A DNA stretch of 17,806 nt from an uncultured Rhodospirillaceae bacterium (GTDB lineage Bacteria > Pseudomonadota > Alphaproteobacteria > Rhodospirillales > UBA2165). The position numbers were made by a program, and so were the translations under genes. Below are positions 8,388 to 15,513 of the stretch, piece after piece; positions within the stretch are counted from its first letter, which is position 1, and each line of letters opens with the position of its first letter. The DNA is taken from positions 1 through 17,806 of the forward strand of contig CAJXJM010000007.1 of assembly GCA_913054205.1 (NCBI GenBank), written 5' to 3'. Below the pieces are notes generated by a model. The model did not search any database and was not told the origin of the DNA. It saw only the letters and a program-made list of their open reading frames with translations.

Positions 8388-10016
8388 TTGAGTAGCGGAA
8401 TTCGTAAAATATCGGTATTGGGGTCGCTTTTGGGGATTGGGCTGGCTTTATCCGCTTGTGGTAGCTCAAAGGAAGAAATCGGAACCGAGGGGTATGTGCA
8501 AGGATTTATTGGCGGCATTGCCGCAGATGAGCCAAGAGCCGTCTTGGAAGGCCAGAAAATTTTGTCGGCGGGCGGTAGTGCCGCTGATGCCGCGACGGCG
8601 ATTTATTTTACTTTGGCCGTAACTTTGCCATCGAAGGCCAGTCTTGGCGGCGGCGGCGTGTGTTTGGTGTTTGATGCCGAGACTAAAAAAATTGAGGCGC
8701 TTGATTTTTTAAGCCGAGTGCCGGCTCATATACCGAGTTCTGCGTCGAGGCCAAGCGCCGTGCCGGGAAATCCGCTTGGGATTTTCGCTCTTCATACACG
8801 GTATGGACGTTTTCAATGGGCTTCTTTGGTATCGATTGGTGAAAAATTAGCCCGCTTTGGAACCCAGGCTTCGAGATCACTTGTTTCTGATCTAAAACCG
8901 GTTGCAGGTGCTTTGGTGGCCGACGCCGAGGCCCGCAAAGTGTTTCTTCAGCCAAATGGCAAGGTAATTGGTGAAGGCACTTTTATCCGACAAATCGATT
9001 TGTCGGTAGCGCTCGCTAATCTACGAACGCGAGGGCCGGCGGATTTTTATCGTGGAAAATATGCCCGTTCGCTGGTTGAAGCCGTGCGCCAAGCCGGTGG
9101 ATCTTTGTCACTCAATGACCTCAAGGCCTTTAAACCTCAATGGAAAAAAACGATCTCAATGAAGTTCGGCAATCACCAAGCGCATTTCATGCCGCCACCG
9201 GCTTCAGGTGGATTGGTTTCCGCGCAAATGTTTGGCATGTTGAACAAAGGTGATTTGTTCGAAGATGCTTCAACGAATGAGAAATATCACGTCCTGGCCG
9301 AAACGGCGTTGCGTTCCTATGGTGACCGTGAAGGTTGGCTCAGGGATGATTTCTCGATTGCCAATCCGACCGAAACTTTGGTGTCAAATAGCCATGTAAC
9401 TAATTTAATCGGAAACTATCAGCCCAATAGACATCTCTCACCTCAGGCTTTTCAACCGGCGCCCAAGCAGCGTGCAGAAAATCCATCGGCAACCAGTTTT
9501 GTAGTGGTTGATCCGCAAGGTTCTGCTGTGTCATGCGCGCTGACAATGAACAATAATTTTGGCACCGGCCGAATAGCCCCTGGCACTGGAATTGTTTTGG
9601 CCGCGGCTCCGACCAGTAGAGGCAAAGGTCCTACTGCTCTTGGCCCCATTCTTGTGCACAACAAATTTTCCAACAACTTATTCTTTGCCGGTGCAGCTTC
9701 AGGCGGCATTGCGGCTCCTACCGCTCTTATGAACGTATTTTCGCGGACCATGTTGGGCGGTGAAAGTTTGAGGCGGGCGATCGCGGCAAAGCGTATTCAT
9801 CACGGCGGTGCCCCAGATGTCACTTTTCATGAACCGGGTCTTTCGAATTCAGTCAGCTCGTACCTAGCCCGGCGCGGCCACCAGGTTGCCGTGACGCCGG
9901 TACTCGGGTTTGTAAATGCTGTCCATTGTCCTGGCGGTTTGCCGCGGGACCCGGGCAGCTGTGTTATTCAGACAGACCCGCGTGGCAGCGGCCTCGCCAC
10001 AAATTCAGGCCAATAA
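8388..10016 (+). CDS. Gamma-glutamyltranspeptidase-fold lipoprotein, active site apparently degenerate
   Basis: Overall layout is that of the gamma-glutamyltranspeptidase family: GGSAADAATAIYFTLAV, SLGGGG, PPPASGGL, then the small-subunit region TSFVVVDPQGSAVSCALTMN and a late SGG. From the TTG at 8388 the protein is 542 aa with an ideal lipoprotein signal (R6 K7, hydrophobic 8-21, LSAC, lipidated Cys24). An ATG at 8262 in frame would overlap the divergent gene and place that lipobox at residue 66, so I prefer the TTG although its ribosome site is weak. Aligned by eye to E. coli GGT, the nucleophile Thr391 falls on Ala368, Arg114 on Leu108, Gln430 on Ala407 and Asp433 on Ser410, while Thr409 and Asn411 are kept. 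It may not self-process or hydrolyse glutathione. The aminotransferase gene starts 2 nt later. Confidence 0.8.
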   Translation: MSSGIRKISVLGSLLGIGLALSACGSSKEEIGTEGYVQGFIGGIAADEPRAVLEGQKILSAGGSAADAATAIYFTLAVTLPSKASLGGGGVCLVFDAETKKIEALDFLSRVPAHIPSSASRPSAVPGNPLGIFALHTRYGRFQWASLVSIGEKLARFGTQASRSLVSDLKPVAGALVADAEARKVFLQPNGKVIGEGTFIRQIDLSVALANLRTRGPADFYRGKYARSLVEAVRQAGGSLSLNDLKAFKPQWKKTISMKFGNHQAHFMPPPASGGLVSAQMFGMLNKGDLFEDASTNEKYHVLAETALRSYGDREGWLRDDFSIANPTETLVSNSHVTNLIGNYQPNRHLSPQAFQPAPKQRAENPSATSFVVVDPQGSAVSCALTMNNNFGTGRIAPGTGIVLAAAPTSRGKGPTALGPILVHNKFSNNLFFAGAASGGIAAPTALMNVFSRTMLGGESLRRAIAAKRIHHGGAPDVTFHEPGLSNSVSSYLARRGHQVAVTPVLGFVNAVHCPGGLPRDPGSCVIQTDPRGSGLATNSGQ

Positions 10017-10018
10017 AG

Positions 10019-11167
10019 ATGGTTCTTAAAATTGCTGAGCGCGGTGTCATTCCTCCGTTTATAGTTATGGATGTTATGCGAGCGGCAAATGAACGCGCCG
10101 CCAGCGGCAAAGACGTTCTGCATTTAGAAGTCGGCCAGCCGAGTACCTCCGCGCCATCTGCGGTTATCGAAGCCGCTAAAATAGCCTTGGATCAAGACTT
10201 GCTTGGTTACACCGATGCGCTGGGTGTACCGCCCCTAAGAGAGCGTTTGGCGGTCTATTACAAAGAGTATTATAACGTCACCGTACCGACAGAGCGGATT
10301 ATCATCACAACCGGCTCATCGGGCGCTTTTATGTTGTCGTTTTTGGCTGTGTTTGAGCATGGCGACAAAGTCGGCCTGACGAGCCCAAGCTATCCCGCCT
10401 ATAGAAATATTCTGCGCGCTCTTGGTGTCGAAGTTGTCGATATTCCGGTGGGTCCGGCAACGGATTTCCAACCGAGTGTGGAAATCCTCGAAAATCTCGA
10501 TAAAAAACTTGATGGGCTTATCATTGCAAGCCCGTCCAATCCGACCGGTAGCATGCTTTCCGGTGAAGCGCTCAAAGGCATCGTAGAGTGGTGTGATGCT
10601 TCTGCCGTTCGTCTAATATCGGATGAAATTTACCACCGCATTACCTATAAGGAAAAAGCCAATACAGCGCTGTCTTACGGGAATGACGCTATAATTGTTA
10701 ACAGCTTCTCCAAATATTTCTCGATGACTGGCTGGCGTTTGGGCTGGATGGTCGTACCTGAAAATTTAATCCGGGCGTCGGAATGCCTCGCGCAAAATCT
10801 CTTTATTTCCCCGCCGACCTTGTCGCAACTTGCTACGATTTCCGTATTCGATTGTTTTGACGAATTAGATAAAAACGTCGCGCGCTATGCAGAAAACAGA
10901 GCCTTATTGTTGGAAAAACTTCCGAAAGCCGGGCTTGATAAATTAGCGCCGTCGGATGGGGCTTTTTACGTCTATGCCGATGTGACACGTTTTACAAATG
11001 ACAGTCAGGCGTTCTGCAAAAAAATTCTGTCGGAAACCGGTGTTGCGATTACGCCCGGTATCGATTTTGATACCGAGCGCGGATCACAATTTGTACGATT
11101 CTCTTTTGCTGGAGCAACGGCAGACATGGCCGAGGCCGCAAATCGCCTTGGAAGTTTTTTGGCTTAA
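10019..11167 (+). CDS. PLP-dependent aminotransferase, class I/II
   Basis: A 382-aa fold-type I aminotransferase, cytoplasmic, probably acting on an amino acid and 2-oxo acid pair; substrate not identifiable. LEVGQPS (37-42) is the N-terminal substrate-side motif, TTGSSGA (97-103) binds the cofactor phosphate, SPSNPTG (171-177) has Asn174, SDEIY (201-205) has the ring-contacting Asp202 and Tyr205, and NSFSKYFSMTGWRLGW contains the Schiff-base Lys232. QFVRFSFA near the end supplies the carboxylate-binding Arg. The frame is open further upstream into the preceding gene, but the ATG at 10019 gives a normal family N-terminus and lies 2 nt after the upstream stop, so the two genes are probably cotranscribed. 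It ends 2 nt from the convergent rne stop. It resembles aspartate/aromatic-type aminotransferases rather than a biosynthetic HisC type. Confidence 0.9.
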   Translation: MVLKIAERGVIPPFIVMDVMRAANERAASGKDVLHLEVGQPSTSAPSAVIEAAKIALDQDLLGYTDALGVPPLRERLAVYYKEYYNVTVPTERIIITTGSSGAFMLSFLAVFEHGDKVGLTSPSYPAYRNILRALGVEVVDIPVGPATDFQPSVEILENLDKKLDGLIIASPSNPTGSMLSGEALKGIVEWCDASAVRLISDEIYHRITYKEKANTALSYGNDAIIVNSFSKYFSMTGWRLGWMVVPENLIRASECLAQNLFISPPTLSQLATISVFDCFDELDKNVARYAENRALLLEKLPKAGLDKLAPSDGAFYVYADVTRFTNDSQAFCKKILSETGVAITPGIDFDTERGSQFVRFSFAGATADMAEAANRLGSFLA

Positions 11168-11169
11168 GG

Positions 11170-13605
11170 CTAGCTGCCGGTAATCTTATTCCACCAGCCA
11201 CCACGATCGCCAGCTTCTCCGCCATCAGCATTACCAACGACGGTTACATTTGTATCAACCGGAGCTGCGGCGGGCGTTTCAGAAGGCTTTTCAGAGGCTG
11301 GCTCAGTAACAGGATCCGCTGCGCTTTCAGCGACCGGCTCAGCAACAGATTTTGCTGAAGGCTCTGATTTATCTTCTGAAGAGCTGTCGTCTTTAGAATC
11401 AGCAGCTTTGGGAGCGGCAGCTTTCTTGCGGCGCACACGACGGCGTTTTGGCTTTTCATCCGAAGTTGCTTTTGACTGTTCTTTTTCTGTCTCAGCTTTC
11501 ACTTCTGTATCGCCGGCATTTTCAGGGGTCGGCGTATCGGTTGTTTGTTCTTCAGATGCAGAAGTCTTGCTTTCAGCATTTGTTTGATCCGAAGACTCAC
11601 TCGCAGTTTCTTGGCTCGCGGTTGCCTCCGCCTCTGGTCGACGATTACGCCGACGACCACCGCGGCGGCCTCTCCGGCGGCGCGCCGGCTTTTCTTGCTC
11701 GCCATCGCCTGTCGCATCGCTCGCCTCTGCATTTGCAGATGCTTCACCACTTTTAGACTCTGAACTTTGCTCCGCCTTGGACGTCTGTTCTTCAGTGGCG
11801 GTTACAGATGTTTCTTCTTCATCACGGCGACGACGTCTGGAACGACGACGGCGCTTTTTCTTAGGCTGGTCTTCAGAGGTTTCATCTGTATCAACATGAG
11901 TTGGCCTTGGTCTAGAACGAGATTTTTCGTTGCCTGACCTAGCCTCAGCACCGCCTTGTTTGGTGCCTGCCCGGTTAATATTGAAATCCGGTGAAATTAA
12001 ATTGTCGTCTTCAAGAACAATAATTTTAATTTCGAATTTCTGTTCGATATCAGCCACCGCCTCGCGTTTGAAATTTAGAAGATAAAGCGCGACTTGGGAG
12101 TGAACGAACACTTCCATTTCTTTAGCGCGCTGACGCGCTCCCTCTTCTTCGATACCGCGTAATACATGAAGGGCGGTCGATTCGATTGAACGGCGTGTTC
12201 CCGAACCTGCGCAATGCGGGCATACCTCAGAGATTGTCTCGGTAATGCTTGGGCGCAGACGTTGGCGCGACAATTCCAGCAGTCCAAAGGGCGAAATGCG
12301 GCCAATTTGGATGCGCGCGCGATCTTTACGCATGGCTTCTTTGAGACGGCGCTCCACCGCAGTTTGATTGCGATGAACTTCCATATCAATGAAGTCGATG
12401 ACAACGAGACCGGCTAAATCGCGTAAACGTAATTGACGGGCGACTTCGGTCGCAGCCTCAATATTTGTTTTAAGCGCGGTTTCTTCAATATTGCGTCCGC
12501 GGGTTGCGCGCCCGGAGTTGACGTCAATTGCAACCAATGCCTCGGTGAGATTGATGACAATATAGCCGCCTGACTTTAATTGAACCTCAGGGGTGTTCAT
12601 GGTTTCGAGTTGGGCTTCAATGTGAAAGTGGTTGAATAGCGGCACAATCGTGTCTTTGTAAGGCTGCACTTTCTTGGCGTGGCTCGGGACCAGCATTTTC
12701 ATCAAATCTTTAGCCTGGCGATAGGCGTCATCGCCTTCAACGATGACTTCTTCGACGTCTTTGCTGTAATGATCGCGGACGGCGCGCTTGATAATACTCG
12801 CTTCTTCATGGATCAAAGCCGGAGCCGTTGATTCTAAGGTGTGGTCGCGCACGCCGCTCCACAATTTGATCAGATATTCGTAATCGCGCTTAATCTCGGC
12901 TTTGCTGCGATCCGCGCCTGCCGTTCTGACTATGACAGCCATGCCATCTGGAATATCAAAATCAGAAATAATCGTCTTCAGACGCTTGCGGTCACTGGCA
13001 TTCGCAATTTTGCGGGAAATACCACCGCCTTTGCCGGTATTGGGCATGAGCACACAATAGCGCCCGGCGAGCGACATATAAGTGGTCAATGCAGCGCCTT
13101 TGTTGCCACGTTCCTCTTTAACCACCTGAATGAGCAAAATTTGGCGGCGTTTGATGACTTCTTGAATTTTGTAGCGTTTTGCCGGGAAAAATTTGCGGCG
13201 CGTTTCAACTTCGTCGATATCATCACCGCCAACGGTTTCTACGGTTTTGCCGTTGTTTTCACCGTCTTCGCCATTTTCCTCATCAACGCCATCATCCGCA
13301 TCCTCATTTTCGGACGCAGCGGATTCCTCAGCCAGCAATTCTTCGCGGTCAGCGATGGGGATTTGATAGTAGTCGGGATGGATTTCGCTAAAGGCTAAAA
13401 ATCCGTGACGGTTTCCGCCATAATCCACAAAGGCTGCTTGCAGAGACGGTTCGACTCTGGTCACTTTTGCGAGATATATGTTGCCCTTTAGCTGTCGCCG
13501 GGCGGCGGATTCAACATCAAGTTCTTCGAGTGTGTTCCCGTCCATTACCACGACCCGGATTTCCTCCGGGTGGGCGGCGTCGATTAACATTCTTTTGGTA
13601 GACAT
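11170..13605 (-). CDS. rne: Ribonuclease E (endoribonuclease, degradosome scaffold)
   Basis: Single-strand endoribonuclease for mRNA decay and rRNA/tRNA maturation; 811 aa. The N-terminal S1 region (about 38-165, GNIYLAKVTRVEPSLQAAFVDYG) is interrupted by an acidic insert at 93-135, typical of alphaproteobacteria. The DNase I-like catalytic part has AIDVNSG with Asp361 and VVIDFIDM with Asp404 as metal ligands. CPHC (462-465) is the zinc-link that joins protomers. From about 545 the protein is disordered: three Arg-rich patches (near KKKRRRRSRRRRR, ARRRRGRRGGRRRNRR and KPKRRRVRRKKA) alternate with Ser/Glu/Ala-rich acidic stretches. The end, GGWWNKITGS, has the GWW motif which in Caulobacter docks PNPase. 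The ATG at 13605 gives the usual N-terminus. A long leader probably precedes it. Confidence 0.96.
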   Translation of the reverse strand: MSTKRMLIDAAHPEEIRVVVMDGNTLEELDVESAARRQLKGNIYLAKVTRVEPSLQAAFVDYGGNRHGFLAFSEIHPDYYQIPIADREELLAEESAASENEDADDGVDEENGEDGENNGKTVETVGGDDIDEVETRRKFFPAKRYKIQEVIKRRQILLIQVVKEERGNKGAALTTYMSLAGRYCVLMPNTGKGGGISRKIANASDRKRLKTIISDFDIPDGMAVIVRTAGADRSKAEIKRDYEYLIKLWSGVRDHTLESTAPALIHEEASIIKRAVRDHYSKDVEEVIVEGDDAYRQAKDLMKMLVPSHAKKVQPYKDTIVPLFNHFHIEAQLETMNTPEVQLKSGGYIVINLTEALVAIDVNSGRATRGRNIEETALKTNIEAATEVARQLRLRDLAGLVVIDFIDMEVHRNQTAVERRLKEAMRKDRARIQIGRISPFGLLELSRQRLRPSITETISEVCPHCAGSGTRRSIESTALHVLRGIEEEGARQRAKEMEVFVHSQVALYLLNFKREAVADIEQKFEIKIIVLEDDNLISPDFNINRAGTKQGGAEARSGNEKSRSRPRPTHVDTDETSEDQPKKKRRRRSRRRRRDEEETSVTATEEQTSKAEQSSESKSGEASANAEASDATGDGEQEKPARRRRGRRGGRRRNRRPEAEATASQETASESSDQTNAESKTSASEEQTTDTPTPENAGDTEVKAETEKEQSKATSDEKPKRRRVRRKKAAAPKAADSKDDSSSEDKSEPSAKSVAEPVAESAADPVTEPASEKPSETPAAAPVDTNVTVVGNADGGEAGDRGGWWNKITGS

Positions 13606-13630
13606 TTACTTGTAAACTCCGAATATGCGA

Positions 13631-13657
13631 ACTCACTCGGTCCAATAGATCGTGAGT
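13631..13657 (-). repeat. Hairpin in rne leader, next to start codon
   Basis: ACTCAC and GTGAGT form perfect six-base arms with a 15-base spacer. The structure would sit 26-52 nt before the rne ATG, close to the ribosome binding region, and might modulate translation or be a cleavage determinant. Six-base arms alone are modest evidence. Confidence 0.35.
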
Positions 13658-13722
13658 GAAGCGCATTATGTTTGGTGTAAAGCTTGTGGCGCCGGCGGAT
13701 AGATCGAAGCATGCAGACGTAA

Positions 13723-13743
13723 AGGTCGCCGGAAGGGCGATCT
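13723..13743 (-). repeat. GC-rich hairpin in rne leader
   Basis: AGGTCGCC and GGCGATCT pair over eight positions, with a five-base loop; one pair is a G-U wobble in plus-strand RNA and a mismatch in rne-leader RNA. The core TCGCC/GGCGA is perfect. Confidence 0.4.
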
Positions 13744-13823
13744 GGAACGCAAATGGTTCGATTGTGCGGGCTGCTCTCACAAGCATGGAAAATTCCAATT
13801 TAAAGTACTAATTAAGTTATATC

Positions 13824-13890
13824 GTTTGACGCCTACGAGGAAAAAATACCGGGTATTCCTTCGCAATTATGTACAGGCCGTGCGTCAAAC
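13824..13890. repeat. Long-range 9-bp inverted repeat enclosing nested palindromes
   Basis: GTTTGACGC (13824-13832) and GCGTCAAAC (13882-13890) are perfect inverted copies. Between them CGAGGAA and TTCCTTCG almost pair, and within those AATACC-G-GGTATT is a perfect palindrome, so the whole segment can fold as one long interrupted stem. In the rne direction the inner stem is followed by a run of six T. The right arm also forms GTCAAA-CC-TTTGAC at 13884-13897. It could be a structured RNA element in the rne leader, or an operator. Confidence 0.5.
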
Positions 13891-13892
13891 CT

Positions 13893-13922
13893 TTGACCTT
13901 TTTTTCCGGTAATCATTAATAT
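13893..13922 (+). promoter_or_regulatory. Candidate promoter for amiC
   Basis: TTGACC (13893-13898), an 18-base spacer that begins with seven T, then TAATAT (13917-13922). It would give a leader of about 160 nt to amiC. Another candidate, TTGGTT near 13936 with a second TAATAT about 18 bases further on, lies closer to the gene. Confidence 0.3.
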
Positions 13923-13946
13923 AACGGTAGGATTTTGGTTCGACAA
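13918..13946 (-). promoter_or_regulatory. Candidate promoter for rne
   Basis: On the minus strand TTGTCG (13946-13941), a 17-base spacer, then TATATT (13923-13918), the best -10 seen in this region. Transcription would start near 13911, giving an rne leader of about 305 nt. Its -10 almost coincides with that proposed for amiC on the other strand. Confidence 0.4.
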
Positions 13947-14088
13947 TCACATTTAAAATAATATTTATACATTGGTGATACTTTTTAGATGATTTATCGA
14001 GGTTTCAGCTCTTATTAATTGGCCGTTTAGGCGTAAAATAAGGCGGAAAAGTTTGTACAGAAGCTGTGATAAGCGCTATTAGGAAGCG

Positions 14089-15405
14089 GTGTTGAGCATT
14101 TTTTTAAATCGAAGCCGGAAAACGGTTGTTCACGGGTTATGCCCGCTACGATTCGTAACAAGATTACGGCTATTGACTAGCGCAATTGTGATCACTTTCG
14201 GCGTTACAAATGTCGCGATTGGCCCGGTTGAAGCCGCCGCACCCGTTGCAACAGACATCCGAATTGGCTCGCATGCTGACAAAACCCGTTTTGTGATCGA
14301 TATTTCAGAAGATGTGAAGTTCAAGGTTTTCACATTGTCGGACCCTTATCGCGTGGTTATCGATTTGCCGGAGATGGGGTGGCGCCTGCCGGGCAAAAAC
14401 GCTCCCAGAAAAACCGGCGTCATTCGTAGGTATCGCTATGGTTTGTTCCGTTCCGGTCTGTCGCGGGTTGTGCTCGATGTAAAAAGTCCGGTGAAAATAA
14501 AAGCCGCTTTTGTGCTGCCGCCTGCAGAGGGCAAGCGCTATCGTTTGGTGCTTGATTTGGCGAGAACCACGCGCCAGCTTTATATGGCCGCTTTGAAGCC
14601 ACCGTTGTCCCGTTCTGATCCAGACAATGATCGAATTGTTGCAGCGCCCACAAATGCGTTGGGAATTCTGCCGCCAGGACGTAAGCCTGAACTCGGGTCT
14701 CCGCCGAAGAAGGCGCGAAAACCAGTGATCGTCATCGATCCTGGACATGGCGGCATTGATCCGGGCTCGACCAGTGGCCGGGTGTTTGAAAAGCATATCA
14801 CGCTGGTGACGGCAAAAGCCGTTAAAGCGCATTTGGACGAACTTGGCGGCTATACCGTTAGGCTCACGCGGAAAAACGATGATTTCATTCGCCTCCGTCA
14901 ACGGATTGCAATTGCCAGGGCATATAAGGCAGATTTGTTTATTTCGCTACACGCCGACGCGATTAAAAACCGCCGCATCCGCGGCTTGTCGATTTACACC
15001 CTATCTGAAAAGGCTTCCGATAAAGAAGCGGCCGAGTTAGCGGAAAAAGAAAATAAAGCCGATCTAATCGCCGGCATGGATTTATCGACTAAATCAAAAG
15101 AAGTCACCAATATCCTCATTGATTTGGCACAGCGCGAAACGATGAACGAATCGGCTCGATTTGCCGCAGAATTTGTAAAACATATTCGAAAAGTCACCAA
15201 AACACTCTCCAACGCCCACCGATTTGCCGGTTTTGCCGTTCTCAAAGCCCCCGATGTGCCGTCGGTTCTGGTTGAAATGGGGTTTTTGTCTAACCGGTCC
15301 GATGAAAAGGCGCTTCGTTCGCCGCGCTATCGCGCAAAAATGGCGCGCGCCATCGGTAACGCAATTGATGGCTATTTTGCCCGTAATCAGCAGGTTCAGC
15401 GCTGA
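14089..15405 (+). CDS. amiC: N-acetylmuramoyl-L-alanine amidase with AMIN domain
   Basis: Periplasmic zinc amidase that removes peptide stems from peptidoglycan, mainly at daughter-cell separation; 438 aa. A long N-terminal region with basic residues and a hydrophobic core (28-47) ends at VEAAA-P, a signal peptide. The AMIN domain spans about 54-158 and would target it to septal wall. After a proline-rich linker, Amidase_3 begins at VIVIDPGHGG: zinc ligands His220, Glu234 (FEKH) and His288 (SLHADA), with catalytic Glu396 in VEMGFLSN. The segment 310-360 between strands matches the regulatory helix that blocks the site in AmiC-type enzymes, released by EnvC-like activators. Start is GTG 14089 or TTG 14092; AGGA at 14081-14084 is at a better distance from the TTG. 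mrcA follows after 108 nt. Confidence 0.94.
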   Translation: MLSIFLNRSRKTVVHGLCPLRFVTRLRLLTSAIVITFGVTNVAIGPVEAAAPVATDIRIGSHADKTRFVIDISEDVKFKVFTLSDPYRVVIDLPEMGWRLPGKNAPRKTGVIRRYRYGLFRSGLSRVVLDVKSPVKIKAAFVLPPAEGKRYRLVLDLARTTRQLYMAALKPPLSRSDPDNDRIVAAPTNALGILPPGRKPELGSPPKKARKPVIVIDPGHGGIDPGSTSGRVFEKHITLVTAKAVKAHLDELGGYTVRLTRKNDDFIRLRQRIAIARAYKADLFISLHADAIKNRRIRGLSIYTLSEKASDKEAAELAEKENKADLIAGMDLSTKSKEVTNILIDLAQRETMNESARFAAEFVKHIRKVTKTLSNAHRFAGFAVLKAPDVPSVLVEMGFLSNRSDEKALRSPRYRAKMARAIGNAIDGYFARNQQVQR

Positions 15406-15438
15406 ATAAAAAGTCTCTTCAGTCATGCCATTTGCCAC

Positions 15439-15466
15439 TTGCGATCTGCCATAAACCCGCCATATT
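15439..15466 (+). promoter_or_regulatory. Weak promoter candidate for mrcA
   Basis: TTGCGA (15439-15444), 16 bases, CATATT (15461-15466), each four of six matches. It lies in the 108-nt gap after amiC. mrcA may instead be read through from amiC; no terminator is visible in the gap. Confidence 0.2.
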
Positions 15467-15513
15467 GTTCTCGTACTCCCGACTATCGTAAATGATTGCG
15501 GATTAGGCAGTTT

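Larger units (their letters stand above)
13606..14088. other. 483-nt divergent region between rne and amiC
   Basis: No convincing gene. It holds candidate promoters for both genes near 13893-13946, and three hairpin-forming or inverted-repeat segments that would all lie in an rne leader of about 300 nt. The part from about 13790 to 14050 is visibly AT-rich; the part next to rne is GC-richer. Long leaders that let RNase E control its own mRNA are known in E. coli; whether this one acts so is inference. The stretch from about 13947 to 14088 beyond the promoters shows nothing more I can name. Confidence 0.6.

Noticed and set aside
12841..13398. 185-codon open frame on the plus strand opposite rne
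   Set aside because: It lies wholly antisense to the conserved S1 and catalytic region of RNase E and its translation resembles no family; it mirrors the codon pattern of rne.
13517..13786. Possible upstream ORF in the rne leader (ATG at 13786, running past the rne start in another frame)
   Set aside because: No ribosome binding site or recognisable product; the leader's hairpins explain the region at least as well. It would only matter if a leader peptide were detected.
13800..13815. TTAA-N8-TTAA resembling a CtrA site
   Set aside because: The CtrA consensus spacing is seven bases; here it is eight, in an AT-rich stretch where TTAA is common.
14305..14901. 198-codon open frame on the minus strand opposite amiC
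   Set aside because: Antisense to well-conserved AMIN and Amidase_3 coding sequence, with no recognisable domain.
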